Assembly (NCBI RefSeq): GCF_011420305.2
Contig: NZ_CP061769.1
Span: 3,211,001-3,275,000 of the forward strand
Reading direction: 5' to 3'
Length of the DNA stretch: 64,000 nucleotides
From: Nocardioides ochotonae
Lineage (GTDB): Bacteria > Actinomycetota > Actinomycetes > Propionibacteriales > Nocardioidaceae
Each line of letters starts with the position of its first letter. Position 1 is the first letter of the stretch. A program made the translations under genes and the position numbers. This document shows, piece by piece, positions 34,856-44,386 of the stretch. The notes under the pieces are model-generated. The model was given only the letters and a program-made list of their open reading frames with translations. It did no database searches and was not told the DNA's origin.

Positions 34856-35182
34856 TCAGTGGTCCTGGCTCTGGGGCGGGAGGGCCGCGACCAGGGGGTG
34901 GTCCTTGTCGATCTCGCCCATCTTCGCGGCGCCGCCGGGCGAGCCGAGGTCGTCGAAGAACTGCACGTTGGCGTCGTAGAAGCCCTTCTGGTCCTCCGGG
35001 ACGTCGTCCTCGTAGAAGATCGCCTCGACCGGGCAGACCGGCTCACAGGCGCCGCAGTCGACGCACTCGTCGGGGTGGATGTAGAGCATCCGCTTACCCT
35101 CGTAGATGCAGTCGACCGGGCACTCGTCGACGCACGCGCGGTCCTTCAAGTCGACACACGGCTGGGAGATGACGTACGTCAC
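34856..35182 (-). CDS. fdxA: 7Fe ferredoxin
   Basis: A 108-residue low-potential electron carrier with a [3Fe-4S] and a [4Fe-4S] site: C9, C17, C21, C25 and C40, C43, C46, C50 (motifs [13 protein letters not shown] and [16 protein letters not shown]). The acidic C-terminal tail is typical of actinobacterial FdxA/FdxC. GTG 35180-35182 is five bases after AGGAGG. Operon with dapC. Confidence 0.95.
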   Translation of the reverse strand: MTYVISQPCVDLKDRACVDECPVDCIYEGKRMLYIHPDECVDCGACEPVCPVEAIFYEDDVPEDQKGFYDANVQFFDDLGSPGGAAKMGEIDKDHPLVAALPPQSQDH

Positions 35183-35302
35183 CGGATCCTCCTGAGGGGT
35201 CGCGCCCGACGGGCGCGGACGAGTGGGCGATTGGAGAAAGCCTAGTATCCCGTGGTGCACGGAGCGCTGGAACCCCAGGATGCGAACAGAAATGTCGGAC
35301 GA

Positions 35303-36250
35303 TTGACCTCCCCATCGGCGGACGAACCGGTGGGCCAGCACCTGCTGGGGCCGCACGTCGTCGGCCAGCGGGTCGTCGTACGACGCCTGCTGCGCGGCGA
35401 GACCGGGCCGTCCGGCGGTCCCGCGATGACCGACCTGCTCGGGATCTGCACCGCGTGGGAGGACCGCACGTGCACGATCGCGCCCGAGGAGGGCGACCCC
35501 GTGGTGATCGCCCTGGCCGACATCGTGTCGGGCAAGCCGGTGCCGCCGCGCCCCTCGGTGCGCCAGCGGGTCGGGGTCCGCGAGGCCGAGGGCCACGCGC
35601 TCGCGCTCTGGCCCGACGTCGAGCAGGAGGCGCTCGGCGAGTGGGTGCTGCGCACGGTGGCCCAGCCGGTCGGGCGCCCGCTCAAGCGCGCCAACTCGTG
35701 CCTGGCGATGGGCGAGCCGGACCGCCCGCTGGCGGAGGCGGCCGACGCGGTCCTCTCCTTCTACCGCGAGCGCGGGCGCACGCCGCTGGCCCAGGTGGAG
35801 GCCGGCTCCCCCGCCGAGTCCTGGCTGCTCGCGCACGGCTGGACGGCGTACCCCAGCGGCGAGACGGCCTTCGAGCTGGCCTCCGTCGCACGCGTGCGCC
35901 GGGCCCGCCGCGCGATCGGCGGCACCCTGCCCGACGGCGCCCGGGCCACCCTCGAGGTGGACGGCCCCCGCGCCCTGGCGGAGGTACGCCGCGGCGACGA
36001 GCTGCTCGCGAGCGGCCGGGCCGGGCTCGACGGCGACTGGGTGGGCCTGCACTCCCTGCACGTCGAGGAGGCGCACCGCCGCCGTGGGCTGGCCGGGCTG
36101 GTGCTGGACGAGCTGCTGGAGCTGGCCGCCGAGCGCGGCGCGACCACCGCCTGGGTGCACGTGGAGACCGACAACGAGCCGGCGCGCGTGCTGTGGCGCG
36201 GCCTCGGCTTCGCCACCCACCACGTGGCGCGCTACCTCCAGGCCGACTAA
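35303..36250 (+). CDS. GNAT acetyltransferase with N-terminal SH3-like domain (Rv0428c type)
   Basis: About 315 residues. The N-terminal part ([18 protein letters not shown] to GKPVPPRP) resembles the SH3-like domain seen before GNAT domains in Rv0428c-type proteins; the C-terminal half is a GNAT with acetyl-CoA loop [20 protein letters not shown]. Substrate unknown. TTG 35303 begins the conserved region; GTG 35252 upstream would add 17 unconserved residues. Divergent from the ferredoxin gene. Confidence 0.83.
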   Translation: MTSPSADEPVGQHLLGPHVVGQRVVVRRLLRGETGPSGGPAMTDLLGICTAWEDRTCTIAPEEGDPVVIALADIVSGKPVPPRPSVRQRVGVREAEGHALALWPDVEQEALGEWVLRTVAQPVGRPLKRANSCLAMGEPDRPLAEAADAVLSFYRERGRTPLAQVEAGSPAESWLLAHGWTAYPSGETAFELASVARVRRARRAIGGTLPDGARATLEVDGPRALAEVRRGDELLASGRAGLDGDWVGLHSLHVEEAHRRRGLAGLVLDELLELAAERGATTAWVHVETDNEPARVLWRGLGFATHHVARYLQAD

Positions 36251-36333
36251 AGGGTCGAGGCGGCCCGCCCCGAGCACGCCGGACACGCCGGGGCCGCCGT
36301 GCGAACGAAGCCCCCTTATCAAGACTTTGTTTG

Positions 36334-36339
36334 TATGGT
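36334..36339 (+). promoter_or_regulatory. -10 element for a leaderless transcript
   Basis: TATGGT sits seven bases upstream of the ATG at 36346, in an AT-rich patch (36316-36341) that stands out from the surrounding DNA. This geometry (TANNNT with the start codon at +1) is that of leaderless actinobacterial mRNAs. Confidence 0.45.
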
Positions 36340-36345
36340 TACCTC

Positions 36346-36702
36346 ATGTTGAGCCACCACACCCAGCCCGTCACGGGCGCGACCCTGCCGACCAGCACGC
36401 TCGCCCACGTGGACGCGGCGGTGTGTCAGGAGCTCACCGTGCTCCAGGGCCGCGCCTGGTCGCCGCGCGCGACCATCAGCGTCGTCGAGATCAGCACCGA
36501 CGGCGGCGCGACCTGGGAGGAGACCACGCTCACCGGCGACAACGACCCGTCCGAGGGCGTCGAGTGGGAGCACCCGTGGCGTCCCGGCGAGGCCGGCACC
36601 CACGTCGTGGTGCTGCGCACCAGCGACTCCGCGGGCAGCGTCGCGACCACCGAGCCCGGCATCCGGGTCACCGTGGCCCCGACGCGCCGGCTCGCCGGCT
36701 GA
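36346..36702 (+). CDS. Stand-alone Moco-oxidoreductase dimerisation-like (Ig-fold) domain protein
   Basis: A 118-residue protein consisting almost only of the pattern GRAWSPRATISVVEISTDGG, ATWEETTL, WEHPWRPGEAGTHVVVLRTS. This is the signature of the C-terminal Ig-like dimerisation domain of sulfite oxidase-type molybdenum enzymes. Here the molybdopterin domain is missing and the gene begins with its own ATG and -10 element. There is no signal peptide. It could be a subunit, a relic or a repurposed binding domain. Convergent with the VanW gene. Confidence 0.78.
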   Translation: MLSHHTQPVTGATLPTSTLAHVDAAVCQELTVLQGRAWSPRATISVVEISTDGGATWEETTLTGDNDPSEGVEWEHPWRPGEAGTHVVVLRTSDSAGSVATTEPGIRVTVAPTRRLAG

Positions 36703-36714
36703 CCCGACCTGTCC

Positions 36715-36750
36715 GGCTGCGGCCCGAGGCTCCCGCCTCGGGCCGCAGCC
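36715..36750. terminator. Bidirectional hairpin
   Basis: Perfect 15-bp stem GGCTGCGGCCCGAGG / CCTCGGGCCGCAGCC with a six-base loop, between convergent stops at 36702 and 36758. Confidence 0.75.
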
Positions 36751-36757
36751 GCGCGCG

Positions 36758-38491
36758 TCAGGGCTTGCAGATGATCGTGTCCGAGGGGATGTAGGTGGTC
36801 GTCATCTTCTCGGTGCGCACGACCTTGTCGGACCCGGGGCGCTTGAAGATCCGCTCCACGTCCACGTCGAACCCGCTGTAGCCGGTGTTGGGCAGGCACT
36901 CCGGCCCGCTCAGCGTCTGGGTCTTCGGCGCGGTGGGGGCGTAGCGCTCGCTGGTGGTGGTCTCGATGTCCCACGTCTTGGTGGACCACATCTCCACGGT
37001 CACCACACCCTGCGAGCGGCCCGCGCTCGGCGTGACCTTCGCGTTGATCAGGACGCCGTGGTCGGTGTCGTTGCGGAAGCGCAGGTCGACGGCGCCCCAC
37101 GCCACGGTGGCCTCGCGGCCCACCGGGTAGCGGTCGATGTAGACCGAGTGGGGCTTGTGCTCGACGTCCTCGAGGCCGGCGAAGAACGCCGCGTTGAACA
37201 GCGTCGTCGCCATCTGCGAGACCCCGCCGCCGAGGTCCTCCTTGAAGATGCCGTTGCTGATGATCGTGCCGGTGGTGAAGCCGTTCTCGACCGTGCGCTC
37301 GCCGACGGTGTCGTTGAGGGAGAAGGTCTCCCCCGGCTTCAGCACGGTGCCGTCGATGAGCTCGGCGGCCCGGCCGATGTTGACGTCGCGGTAGGTCGCA
37401 GGCGGGTAGTACGTCGTGAACGAGGAGACCTTCTCCTTGATGCCGAGCGCCTTGGCGTCCTCGGCGGTGAAGTCCGGCTCGTCGACGGCGGCGGCCACCG
37501 TCATGCTGCGCTTGCCCTCGGGGGCGGTGACCAGGCGCAGGAAGCCCCCGGTGACCTCGTCGGGGTCGTAGGTGACGCCCTTGCGGCCGGGCACCACCTT
37601 CGGGCGACCGTCGACCAGGCGCACGGTCGCGTCGACCGCGGCCCCCTCGTCGCCGATCTTGGCGTCGATGAGCTCGAGCAGCGCCTTCTCGTCCAGCTCC
37701 GGGACCAGGCGCCCCTTCTCGGCGCGTACGCCGAGCACGTCGGCGTACTCGTCGGGGCTGAGCTCGACCGAGGAGCCGCGGAAGTCCAGGGTGACCGGGC
37801 CGGAGAGCGCCGGGTTGGCGAACTCGTCGAGCGCGCGCTGCACCTCGGCCTCGTCGATGGCGGGGTCGGCGCCGCGGACCGGCAGCTCGGCGACCGGCTC
37901 CTCGCGCAGGTAGGCGGCGAGGATCTCCTCGCGGGCGGTGTCGGGGTCGATCGCGCGGCCCTTGCGGGGCTCGACGACGCGGACGCCGCCGTCCTCGAAG
38001 ACCAGGCCGCCGTCGCGCGGGGGCGTGCCGACCTCGTCGGCGAGCTCGGTGAGCAGCGCGTCCATCCGGGCGTCGTCGACGTCGACCACCGCGTCGTGGT
38101 CCTCGCCTCCGACGAAGTAGTCCCACAGCCGCGAGGGCGACCAGCTGCGCTCGGCGCCGGTGGCGGCGACCGAGCTCTCGACGTCGACCTCCAGGCCGGC
38201 GTCGGCGGCGGTCACCTGCTCGACGCGCTTGCCGACCTTGACGCTCACCGCGCCCTTGATCCGGTCGGCCAGGGCGTCGTCGAGCACGCGCTCGGCCTCG
38301 GCACGGGTCTTGCCGCCGATCTCCACACCGGCGACGGTCGTGCCGCGGGGTACCTTGTCGCCGGCCAGGACGTAGAGGGCGCCGTAGCCCAGCGCCGCCA
38401 GCACGACCAGGCCGAGGACGACGAACGCGACGATGCGGCCGCCCGCCTTCTCTCGTCCAGGGGTAGTATCCGTTGCACTCACGGCCCACAT
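36758..38491 (-). CDS. VanW-family, YoaR-like membrane-anchored protein
   Basis: A 577-residue protein: cytoplasmic N-terminus, one membrane helix (IVAFVVLGLVVLAALGYGALY), two peptidoglycan-binding-4-like regions (about 60-330; EIGGKTRAEAERVLDDALAD) and a C-terminal VanW domain (LKPGETFSLNDTVGERTVEN, GGGVSQMATTLFNAAFFAGL). VanW is found in vancomycin-resistance loci but its function is unknown; wall binding is likely. The ATG is one base after the stop of the small membrane-protein gene, so it is cotranscribed with mshB. Confidence 0.92.
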   Translation of the reverse strand: MWAVSATDTTPGREKAGGRIVAFVVLGLVVLAALGYGALYVLAGDKVPRGTTVAGVEIGGKTRAEAERVLDDALADRIKGAVSVKVGKRVEQVTAADAGLEVDVESSVAATGAERSWSPSRLWDYFVGGEDHDAVVDVDDARMDALLTELADEVGTPPRDGGLVFEDGGVRVVEPRKGRAIDPDTAREEILAAYLREEPVAELPVRGADPAIDEAEVQRALDEFANPALSGPVTLDFRGSSVELSPDEYADVLGVRAEKGRLVPELDEKALLELIDAKIGDEGAAVDATVRLVDGRPKVVPGRKGVTYDPDEVTGGFLRLVTAPEGKRSMTVAAAVDEPDFTAEDAKALGIKEKVSSFTTYYPPATYRDVNIGRAAELIDGTVLKPGETFSLNDTVGERTVENGFTTGTIISNGIFKEDLGGGVSQMATTLFNAAFFAGLEDVEHKPHSVYIDRYPVGREATVAWGAVDLRFRNDTDHGVLINAKVTPSAGRSQGVVTVEMWSTKTWDIETTTSERYAPTAPKTQTLSGPECLPNTGYSGFDVDVERIFKRPGSDKVVRTEKMTTTYIPSDTIICKP

Positions 38492-38492
38492 C

Positions 38493-38849
38493 TTAGGTAG
38501 TGGGTGGAAGAGGAGTGCGCATCCGCGAGCGTCCTGGAAGGGTCGCCAGTGCGACCAAGGCCACGACCGCAGCGGTGATCAGCACGGCGTAGCCGGGGAG
38601 ATCCCCTGCGATGACGTAATCACCCTCACTCCGCGGGACCGCGAGATATCCCACCATCACGACCCATCCGGTCGCCCAGGCGACCCGTCGGGTCCATCCG
38701 GACGGCAGCGCGGCCTCGGTCGCCAGGGTCGCGGCGAGCCCCAGCAGCAGTCCCCACCAGCGCCCGTGGACGGCCACGGTCGCCACCGCCGTCGCGGCGC
38801 CGAGCAGGAGCACCGGCACCGCGAGCAGGCCGGAGAGGAAGCGCCGCAC
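38493..38849 (-). CDS. Small membrane protein between mshB and VanW (DUF6113-like)
   Basis: A 118-residue, four-helix membrane protein (FLSGLLAVPVLLLGAATAVA, WWGLLLGLAATLATEAALP, VAWATGWVVMVGYLAVP, YAVLITAAVVALVALATLP). GTG 38849 is two bases after the mshB stop, and the stop is one base before the VanW ATG. It resembles the DUF6113 family that follows mshB in other actinobacteria (memory only). Function unknown. Confidence 0.8.
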   Translation of the reverse strand: MRRFLSGLLAVPVLLLGAATAVATVAVHGRWWGLLLGLAATLATEAALPSGWTRRVAWATGWVVMVGYLAVPRSEGDYVIAGDLPGYAVLITAAVVALVALATLPGRSRMRTPLPPTT

Positions 38850-38851
38850 GC

Positions 38852-39790
38852 TCAGTCGTCGAGCGCGAGACCGGCGAAGAGGTCGGTCTCCAGGCCGTCG
38901 GGGCCGACCTCGCCGAGCCGGCCCTTGGCGATGCGGTAGAACTCCTCGCCCCAGGCAGTCTGGCCGACGTTGTTGCTCAGCGCGAAGAACGGGCCGTCGG
39001 TGGTGATCTGGGTCGCGTGCGCCGCCAGCGCCGCCATCTTGCGCTCGACGTAGTCGGTGGCGTCGATGCGGGCCGCGAGCTGCTCGTCGGGGGTGACGAA
39101 GTGCGGCAGCGGGCCGTCGGGGTCCATGCCCTCGAAGCTGTTGTCGCCCGCCTCGCGCAGCGCGCGCAGCCCCGCGCGCATGCGGCTCTCCGACATCGCG
39201 CCCCAGTAGATCTTCGCGATGTCCCACGGCTCGCCCAGGTCGAGGCGGTAGGACGGGACGGCGGCGAGCGAGGCGGCGTACGTCGCGACGCGGTGGGCCT
39301 GGATGTGGTCGGGGTGGCCGTAGCCGCCGAACTGGTCGTAGGTCACCAGGACCTGCGGGCGCACCTCGCGGATGATCTCGACGAGCAGGTCGGCGGCCTC
39401 GGTGAGGTCGGCGCGCCAGAAGGCGTTGTCGTGGATCTCGTCGGCCGCCACGGCGTGGCCCTGCTCGTGCCACTTCATGCCGGAGTCGCGGAAGCGGCCG
39501 AAGCCGCCGAGGAACCGGTGGTCGGTGACCCCGAGCGCCTTCATCGCGTCCGCCAGCTCGCCGCGGCGGTGCTCGCCGAGGCGGTCGTCGCGGTCGGCAC
39601 CGAGGTGCTCGAGCTCGGGCACCAGGATCTCGCCCATCTCACCGGCGGTGCAGGTCACGAGCGTGACGTGGCGGCCCTCGGCGACGTACTTGGCCATCGT
39701 GGCGCCGTTGCCGATCGACTCGTCGTCGGGGTGGGCGTGCACGAGCAGCAGACGCTGCGCGGAGGCCTGGGCCGGGAGGTCTGCGGTCAT
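38852..39790 (-). CDS. mshB: N-acetyl-1-D-myo-inositol-2-amino-2-deoxy-alpha-D-glucopyranoside deacetylase (mycothiol biosynthesis)
   Basis: Zinc-dependent deacetylase removing acetate from GlcNAc-Ins to give GlcN-Ins, an intermediate of the thiol mycothiol. The 312-residue LmbE-like protein has the metal ligands H20 and D23 (AHPDDE) and H162 (GHPDH), with the [17 protein letters not shown] loop. This is the clearest marker that the host is an actinobacterium. First of three tightly spaced genes (mshB, small membrane protein, VanW); a NUDIX gene ends 42 bp upstream. Confidence 0.95.
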   Translation of the reverse strand: MTADLPAQASAQRLLLVHAHPDDESIGNGATMAKYVAEGRHVTLVTCTAGEMGEILVPELEHLGADRDDRLGEHRRGELADAMKALGVTDHRFLGGFGRFRDSGMKWHEQGHAVAADEIHDNAFWRADLTEAADLLVEIIREVRPQVLVTYDQFGGYGHPDHIQAHRVATYAASLAAVPSYRLDLGEPWDIAKIYWGAMSESRMRAGLRALREAGDNSFEGMDPDGPLPHFVTPDEQLAARIDATDYVERKMAALAAHATQITTDGPFFALSNNVGQTAWGEEFYRIAKGRLGEVGPDGLETDLFAGLALDD

Positions 39791-39832
39791 GCCCCGATCC
39801 TAGGGGGCGCCTCCCTCAGGGCCGCGGGCTCC

Positions 39833-40564
<732 letters not shown>

Positions 40565-40630
40565 GGACCCCGAGCCTAGTGGGCGTCCGGGCCCGTCCTC
40601 CGGCGTGGGCGTGGCGCTACGGTTCCTCGC

Positions 40631-41683
40631 ATGAGCGCGCCCACGCAGCCCGGCTCGGTCCACCTGCGCCGCCGCGTGGAGGACCCGCAGGCGCGTGCCG
40701 CCCTCGCCGCCGAGCTGGGCGGCGCCGTCGGGCTGCCGGGAGTGCTCGCCGACCTGGACCGCCGGATGCGGCGCACCTGGGCGCCGGGGCGCGCCGTACG
40801 ACGGGCACTGGCCTGGGAGCGCGGCGACGCCCGCGACCGCACCTGGTGGCCGCAGGGAATCTCCTCCTCCGCGGAGGCCGCACCGGACCCCGGCGTCGAC
40901 ACCGTCGAGGGCCGGCGGCTGCTGGTGACGACGTGGTACTCGAAGGCCGGTGCCGGGGCGCGCGTCAGCTTCGTCGACCTCGACCGGCTGCGCTACCGCC
41001 ACGTGCTGCTGGTCCGCGCGGTCCTCGACGACACCGGGAGGGTGGCCGTCGAGCCGGTTCCGGTGCACGCCGGGGGGATCGTCTGGGACGGCCCGCGGCT
41101 GCACGTCGCGGCCACCCGGCGCGGCTTCCACACCTTCGACGTGCGCGACATCCTGCGGGTCCCGGACGCGCGCCGCGACCTCGGCACCCACGGGCACCGC
41201 TACCTGCTGCCGCTGCACTCCAGCCAGCGCGGCGGCGTGGACGGCGACGGTGAGCGGCTGCGCCACTCCTTCCTCTCCCTCGACCGCGAGGCCTCCCCTC
41301 CGCACCTGATCGTCGGCGAGTACGGCTCCGCGCGGCAGACCCGCCGCCTCGCCCGGTTCCTGCTCGACCCCGAGGGCGTCCCCGTGGTCGGCGACGACGG
41401 CCTGGCACGCGCCCACACCACCGACGAGGCGACGATGGTGCGCTCCCAGGGGGTCGCCGTCGCCCGCGGCCGCCACCACGTCACCGCCTCCCAGGGTCCG
41501 TGGACGCCCGGCACGGTGTACGTCGGCGAGCCCGGCGACTGGCGCGCGCACCGCTTCGCCGTACCGATGGGGCCGGAGGACCTCACGTGGTGGCCCTCCC
41601 GCGACGAGCTGTGGACGCTCACCGAGCATCCCGGCCGCCGCTGGCTGGTCGCGCTCGACCGGGCCTGGTTCGACCGCCACTGA
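40631..41683 (+). CDS. Uncharacterised 350-residue protein
   Basis: I do not recognise this family. It has no signal peptide. The middle and end show repeated beta-strand pairs with aromatic and Gly residues (LLVTTWYSKAGAGARVSFVD, GIVWDGPRLHVAATRRGFHT, PEDLTWWPSRDELWTLTEHP), which suggests a beta-propeller-like fold. The N-terminus is helical and Arg-rich. It is divergent from the NUDIX gene (66 bp between starts) and probably a single-gene unit. Confidence 0.75.
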   Translation: MSAPTQPGSVHLRRRVEDPQARAALAAELGGAVGLPGVLADLDRRMRRTWAPGRAVRRALAWERGDARDRTWWPQGISSSAEAAPDPGVDTVEGRRLLVTTWYSKAGAGARVSFVDLDRLRYRHVLLVRAVLDDTGRVAVEPVPVHAGGIVWDGPRLHVAATRRGFHTFDVRDILRVPDARRDLGTHGHRYLLPLHSSQRGGVDGDGERLRHSFLSLDREASPPHLIVGEYGSARQTRRLARFLLDPEGVPVVGDDGLARAHTTDEATMVRSQGVAVARGRHHVTASQGPWTPGTVYVGEPGDWRAHRFAVPMGPEDLTWWPSRDELWTLTEHPGRRWLVALDRAWFDRH

Positions 41684-41719
41684 CGGGTCGGGGGTCGCGA
41701 CCGCCCTGTTGTTGCGCGC

Positions 41720-41733
41720 CACCATTCGTGGTG
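41720..41733. promoter_or_regulatory. Small inverted repeat upstream of the HTH/HEAT gene
   Basis: CACCA-TTCG-TGGTG, a five-base-pair stem with a TTCG loop, lies 26 bp before the GTG of the HTH gene. It could be an operator for that regulator or an RNA hairpin. Confidence 0.3.
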
Positions 41734-41758
41734 AAAGAACCGGGCGCCGCATCAATGC

Positions 41759-43459
41759 GTGACTACTTTCGGGTACTGCGACGTTCTGCGTCGAGCCGGT
41801 CAGGGGGGCCGGCTCGAGATCGACGCACCGTGGGGGAACGAAAGGTACGTGGGCGCACTGAGCACCACAGAAGGAACGACCAGCAGACCAGCAGCACGAC
41901 GGAGGGGCCGCCCGCAGCGTCTGCCCGACGACCCGAACCCTGTCGAGCGGGCCGAGATCGGCGTGAGCCAGCGGATCGGGTGGCTGCTGGCCACCTCCCG
42001 TCTCGCCGGGGACCAGGAGACCTGCGCGCGCGAGTCCTTCGTCGCCGCCCTGGCACAGCAGCACGGGATCCAGGTCGACCGCACCCGGATCAGCCGGTGG
42101 GAGTCCGGGCAGCACACGGCGCCCGAGCGGACCGTGCAGGCCTACGAGGCGCTGGTCGGCGCCGTGCCCGGCTCGTTCCTCGCCGTCACCCGCGGGCTGG
42201 CCCGCGCCTTCGGCGACGCCTCGCCCGCGCGACGCCTGCCCGGGCCGGAGCCGGCCGGCGACCTCGACCGGCTCTTCGAGGACGTCGACGCAGGTCGCGC
42301 GAGCGGCGCCCAGTGGCTCGGTCTCGCCGTCGAGCTGACCCACTACGAGCGGGTCTACCTGCACCCGAGCACCTGGCAGGCCGTGTGTCGCGCGCTGCTG
42401 CACGAGCTGGCCCGGGCGGTCGGCCCGGCGTACGTCGCGCGCTACGAGACCGCGACCATGCTGCTGCTCCAGCCGGAGTCGCAGCGCCACATGCTGCGGG
42501 CCCTGGGTGAGTACTGCACCGACCCGCACCTGCAGGTCGGTCACGGCGCGGTCAGCCTGCTCGCGCAGGTGCGCGGCGACCAGGCCAGCGACCTGCTGGT
42601 CCGACTGCACTACTCCGGGCACCCCACCTTGGGCCCGGTCACCTCGGGCGTCCTGGCCGCCAAGGCGAGTCGCCAGCAGTTCAGCGAGGACTACCGCGAC
42701 GTCCTGGTCCGGGCCGCCATCCACGGGCTGCGCCGGGCGGAGGGGACGCCGCACGGCGTCAACGCCCTCGAGCTCGCCGCGCACCTGCCCGAGCCGGCGT
42801 TCGACGTGGTCCTGGGCGCGCTGCGCAGCGAGTCCGCGCGCACCTGGCTCGTGAAGAGCCGCGCGACCCGGGAGCTGGTGGCGCCGTCGGTCGCGCGGCA
42901 GGTCTCCCAGCGCATCGCCGACCGCGCCCAGTCCGCCGGCCCGCGCGCGCTGCGCGACGACCCCGACCCGATGCTGCGCCGGCTGGTCCGCGAGGGGCTG
43001 TTCCACCTCCTCAAGGTGCGCCGCCGCCATGCCGCACACCTGCTGGGCGCCAGCCCGTACTCACGCATCCTGGCGCCGCTGCTGCTCGACCTCGCCTGCG
43101 GACCCGACGAGTTCCTCGCCGACCGCGCGTGGTCGTTGCTGTCGAGCCTCGACTGCACCGAGGTGCGGGACCGGGTGCGCGTCGCCGCACTCGACCACCG
43201 ACGCCCGTGGGTCCAGGGCCGGGCGCTCACCCAGCTGGGTCGCGACCGGCACCCGCTGAGCGACGACGACGCCACGACCGTGACCCGCCTGCTGGGCGCC
43301 CCGCGCGCCGACCTGCGCTATGCGGCGATGTTCGCGCTGGGGATGTCCGGCGCCGACCACGTGCTGCCGCTCACCACGCACGCCGACGAGACGGTCGCGG
43401 CCGCGGCCCGCTGGTGGTTGCGCACGGGTCCGGCGCTGCACGAGGCGCTCCCGGGCTGA
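41759..43459 (+). CDS. XRE-type HTH protein with long HEAT-like helical repeat region
   Basis: A 566-residue protein. Residues about 65-145 form a helix-turn-helix module (SQRIGWLLATSRLAGDQETC, VDRTRISRWESGQHTAPERT). The remaining 400 residues are nearly all helical with repeating helix pairs (QVGHGAVSLLAQVRGDQASD, DEFLADRAWSLLSSLDCTEV, ADLRYAAMFALGMSGADHVL), as in HEAT/armadillo solenoids. The combination suggests a DNA-binding protein that senses a partner protein or ligand. The exact start is unclear: GTG 41759 opens the frame, and GTG 41849 after GAAAGG is a good alternative. Known target unknown. Confidence 0.82.
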   Translation: MTTFGYCDVLRRAGQGGRLEIDAPWGNERYVGALSTTEGTTSRPAARRRGRPQRLPDDPNPVERAEIGVSQRIGWLLATSRLAGDQETCARESFVAALAQQHGIQVDRTRISRWESGQHTAPERTVQAYEALVGAVPGSFLAVTRGLARAFGDASPARRLPGPEPAGDLDRLFEDVDAGRASGAQWLGLAVELTHYERVYLHPSTWQAVCRALLHELARAVGPAYVARYETATMLLLQPESQRHMLRALGEYCTDPHLQVGHGAVSLLAQVRGDQASDLLVRLHYSGHPTLGPVTSGVLAAKASRQQFSEDYRDVLVRAAIHGLRRAEGTPHGVNALELAAHLPEPAFDVVLGALRSESARTWLVKSRATRELVAPSVARQVSQRIADRAQSAGPRALRDDPDPMLRRLVREGLFHLLKVRRRHAAHLLGASPYSRILAPLLLDLACGPDEFLADRAWSLLSSLDCTEVRDRVRVAALDHRRPWVQGRALTQLGRDRHPLSDDDATTVTRLLGAPRADLRYAAMFALGMSGADHVLPLTTHADETVAAAARWWLRTGPALHEALPG

Positions 43460-43479
43460 GCAGGGGCGCGCTGCGCGCC

Positions 43480-44292
43480 TCAGCCGCGCGGTGCCCGGGC
43501 GAGCTGGCGGGACTGGGCGACCAGGCGGCCGGCGGAGTCCCAGACCTCGCAGTCCTCCTCGAACATCCCCCCGACCAGGGTCCGGGTCGCGTGACGCACC
43601 TTCAGCCAGCCCGGCGCCGGGGCCGCGCGCAGGTGCGCGGTGAGCTCGATCGTGGGCGCCCAGCCGGGGCGGCCGAGGTCGAAGGTCACCGGCGGCAGCG
43701 CGTCCACCGCGAGGAGCAGCGCCAGCGGGTCCGGCTCGCGGCCGGGCAGCCGGAACCAGGCGCTGATCACCCCGTCCCCGCTCGGGGCACCGACGGCCCA
43801 GCCGACCTGGTCGGGGTGGAAGAGCATCTCGAAGCGGTCCATCAGCGGGGCCACCCGTCGCAGGTCCGCAGGAGCCACGGCGCCGGACACGCACCGGTCG
43901 CGCGGCGGCAGCTCGGGCTCGACCGCCGTCGTCCACACCTCGCCCCCGCCCGGGAGCGCGCCGTACGTCGCGAGCACCTCGATGCGGGTGGTGCGGTCCT
44001 GGACCAGGCGCGCCGCGGCGGTCGCCAGGCTGCCGCCGTCGCGGCGTACGTCGACCTCGACGGTGGCCGGTCCCGGGACCGAGGCGGACAGGTAGTGGGC
44101 GCTGACGGCGAGCGGGTCGGGCTTGCCGGGCATCGCCTCGCGCAGCGCGGTCCCCACGGTCGCCAGCAGGTAGCCGCCGTTGAGCCCTCCCCCGACCTGC
44201 CAGCCGGCGGCGAGGTCGGCGGCCCAGACGCCCGGGCCGGCGGGCCGGACCGCGGTGTCGAGGTCGAACTCCGAGGGCGCGGTGGTCGTCAT
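43480..44292 (-). CDS. Acyl-CoA thioesterase, TesB-like double hotdog
   Basis: A 270-residue tandem-hotdog protein; the first domain contains WQVGGGLNGGYLLATVGTAL and PDPLAVSAHYLSASVPGPAT, and the second ends with FEEDCEVWDSAGRLVAQSRQ, a typical TesB/YbaW-type ending. It probably hydrolyses acyl-CoA in lipid metabolism. ATG 44290-44292 start. Terminator-like hairpin lies between it and mqo. Confidence 0.87.
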   Translation of the reverse strand: MTTTAPSEFDLDTAVRPAGPGVWAADLAAGWQVGGGLNGGYLLATVGTALREAMPGKPDPLAVSAHYLSASVPGPATVEVDVRRDGGSLATAAARLVQDRTTRIEVLATYGALPGGGEVWTTAVEPELPPRDRCVSGAVAPADLRRVAPLMDRFEMLFHPDQVGWAVGAPSGDGVISAWFRLPGREPDPLALLLAVDALPPVTFDLGRPGWAPTIELTAHLRAAPAPGWLKVRHATRTLVGGMFEEDCEVWDSAGRLVAQSRQLARAPRG

Positions 44293-44331
44293 GCGCACAA
44301 AGTAACGAACGATGTCTCGACCCGGGGACGC

Positions 44332-44371
44332 CGACGGCCCCCGACCGCGCGATGCGCAGTGGGGGCCGTCG
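44332..44371 (-). terminator. Terminator of mqo
   Basis: Eleven-base stem CGACGGCCCCC / GGGGGCCGTCG around an 18-nt loop, 16 bp after the mqo stop on the minus strand. Confidence 0.65.
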
Positions 44372-44386
44372 AGGGCATGCAGGGCC

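Noticed and set aside
35455..36702. 415-codon frame running through the GNAT gene into the Moco-domain gene
   Set aside because: The first part is a shadow of the GNAT gene; only the part from ATG 36346 has family sequence and a promoter.
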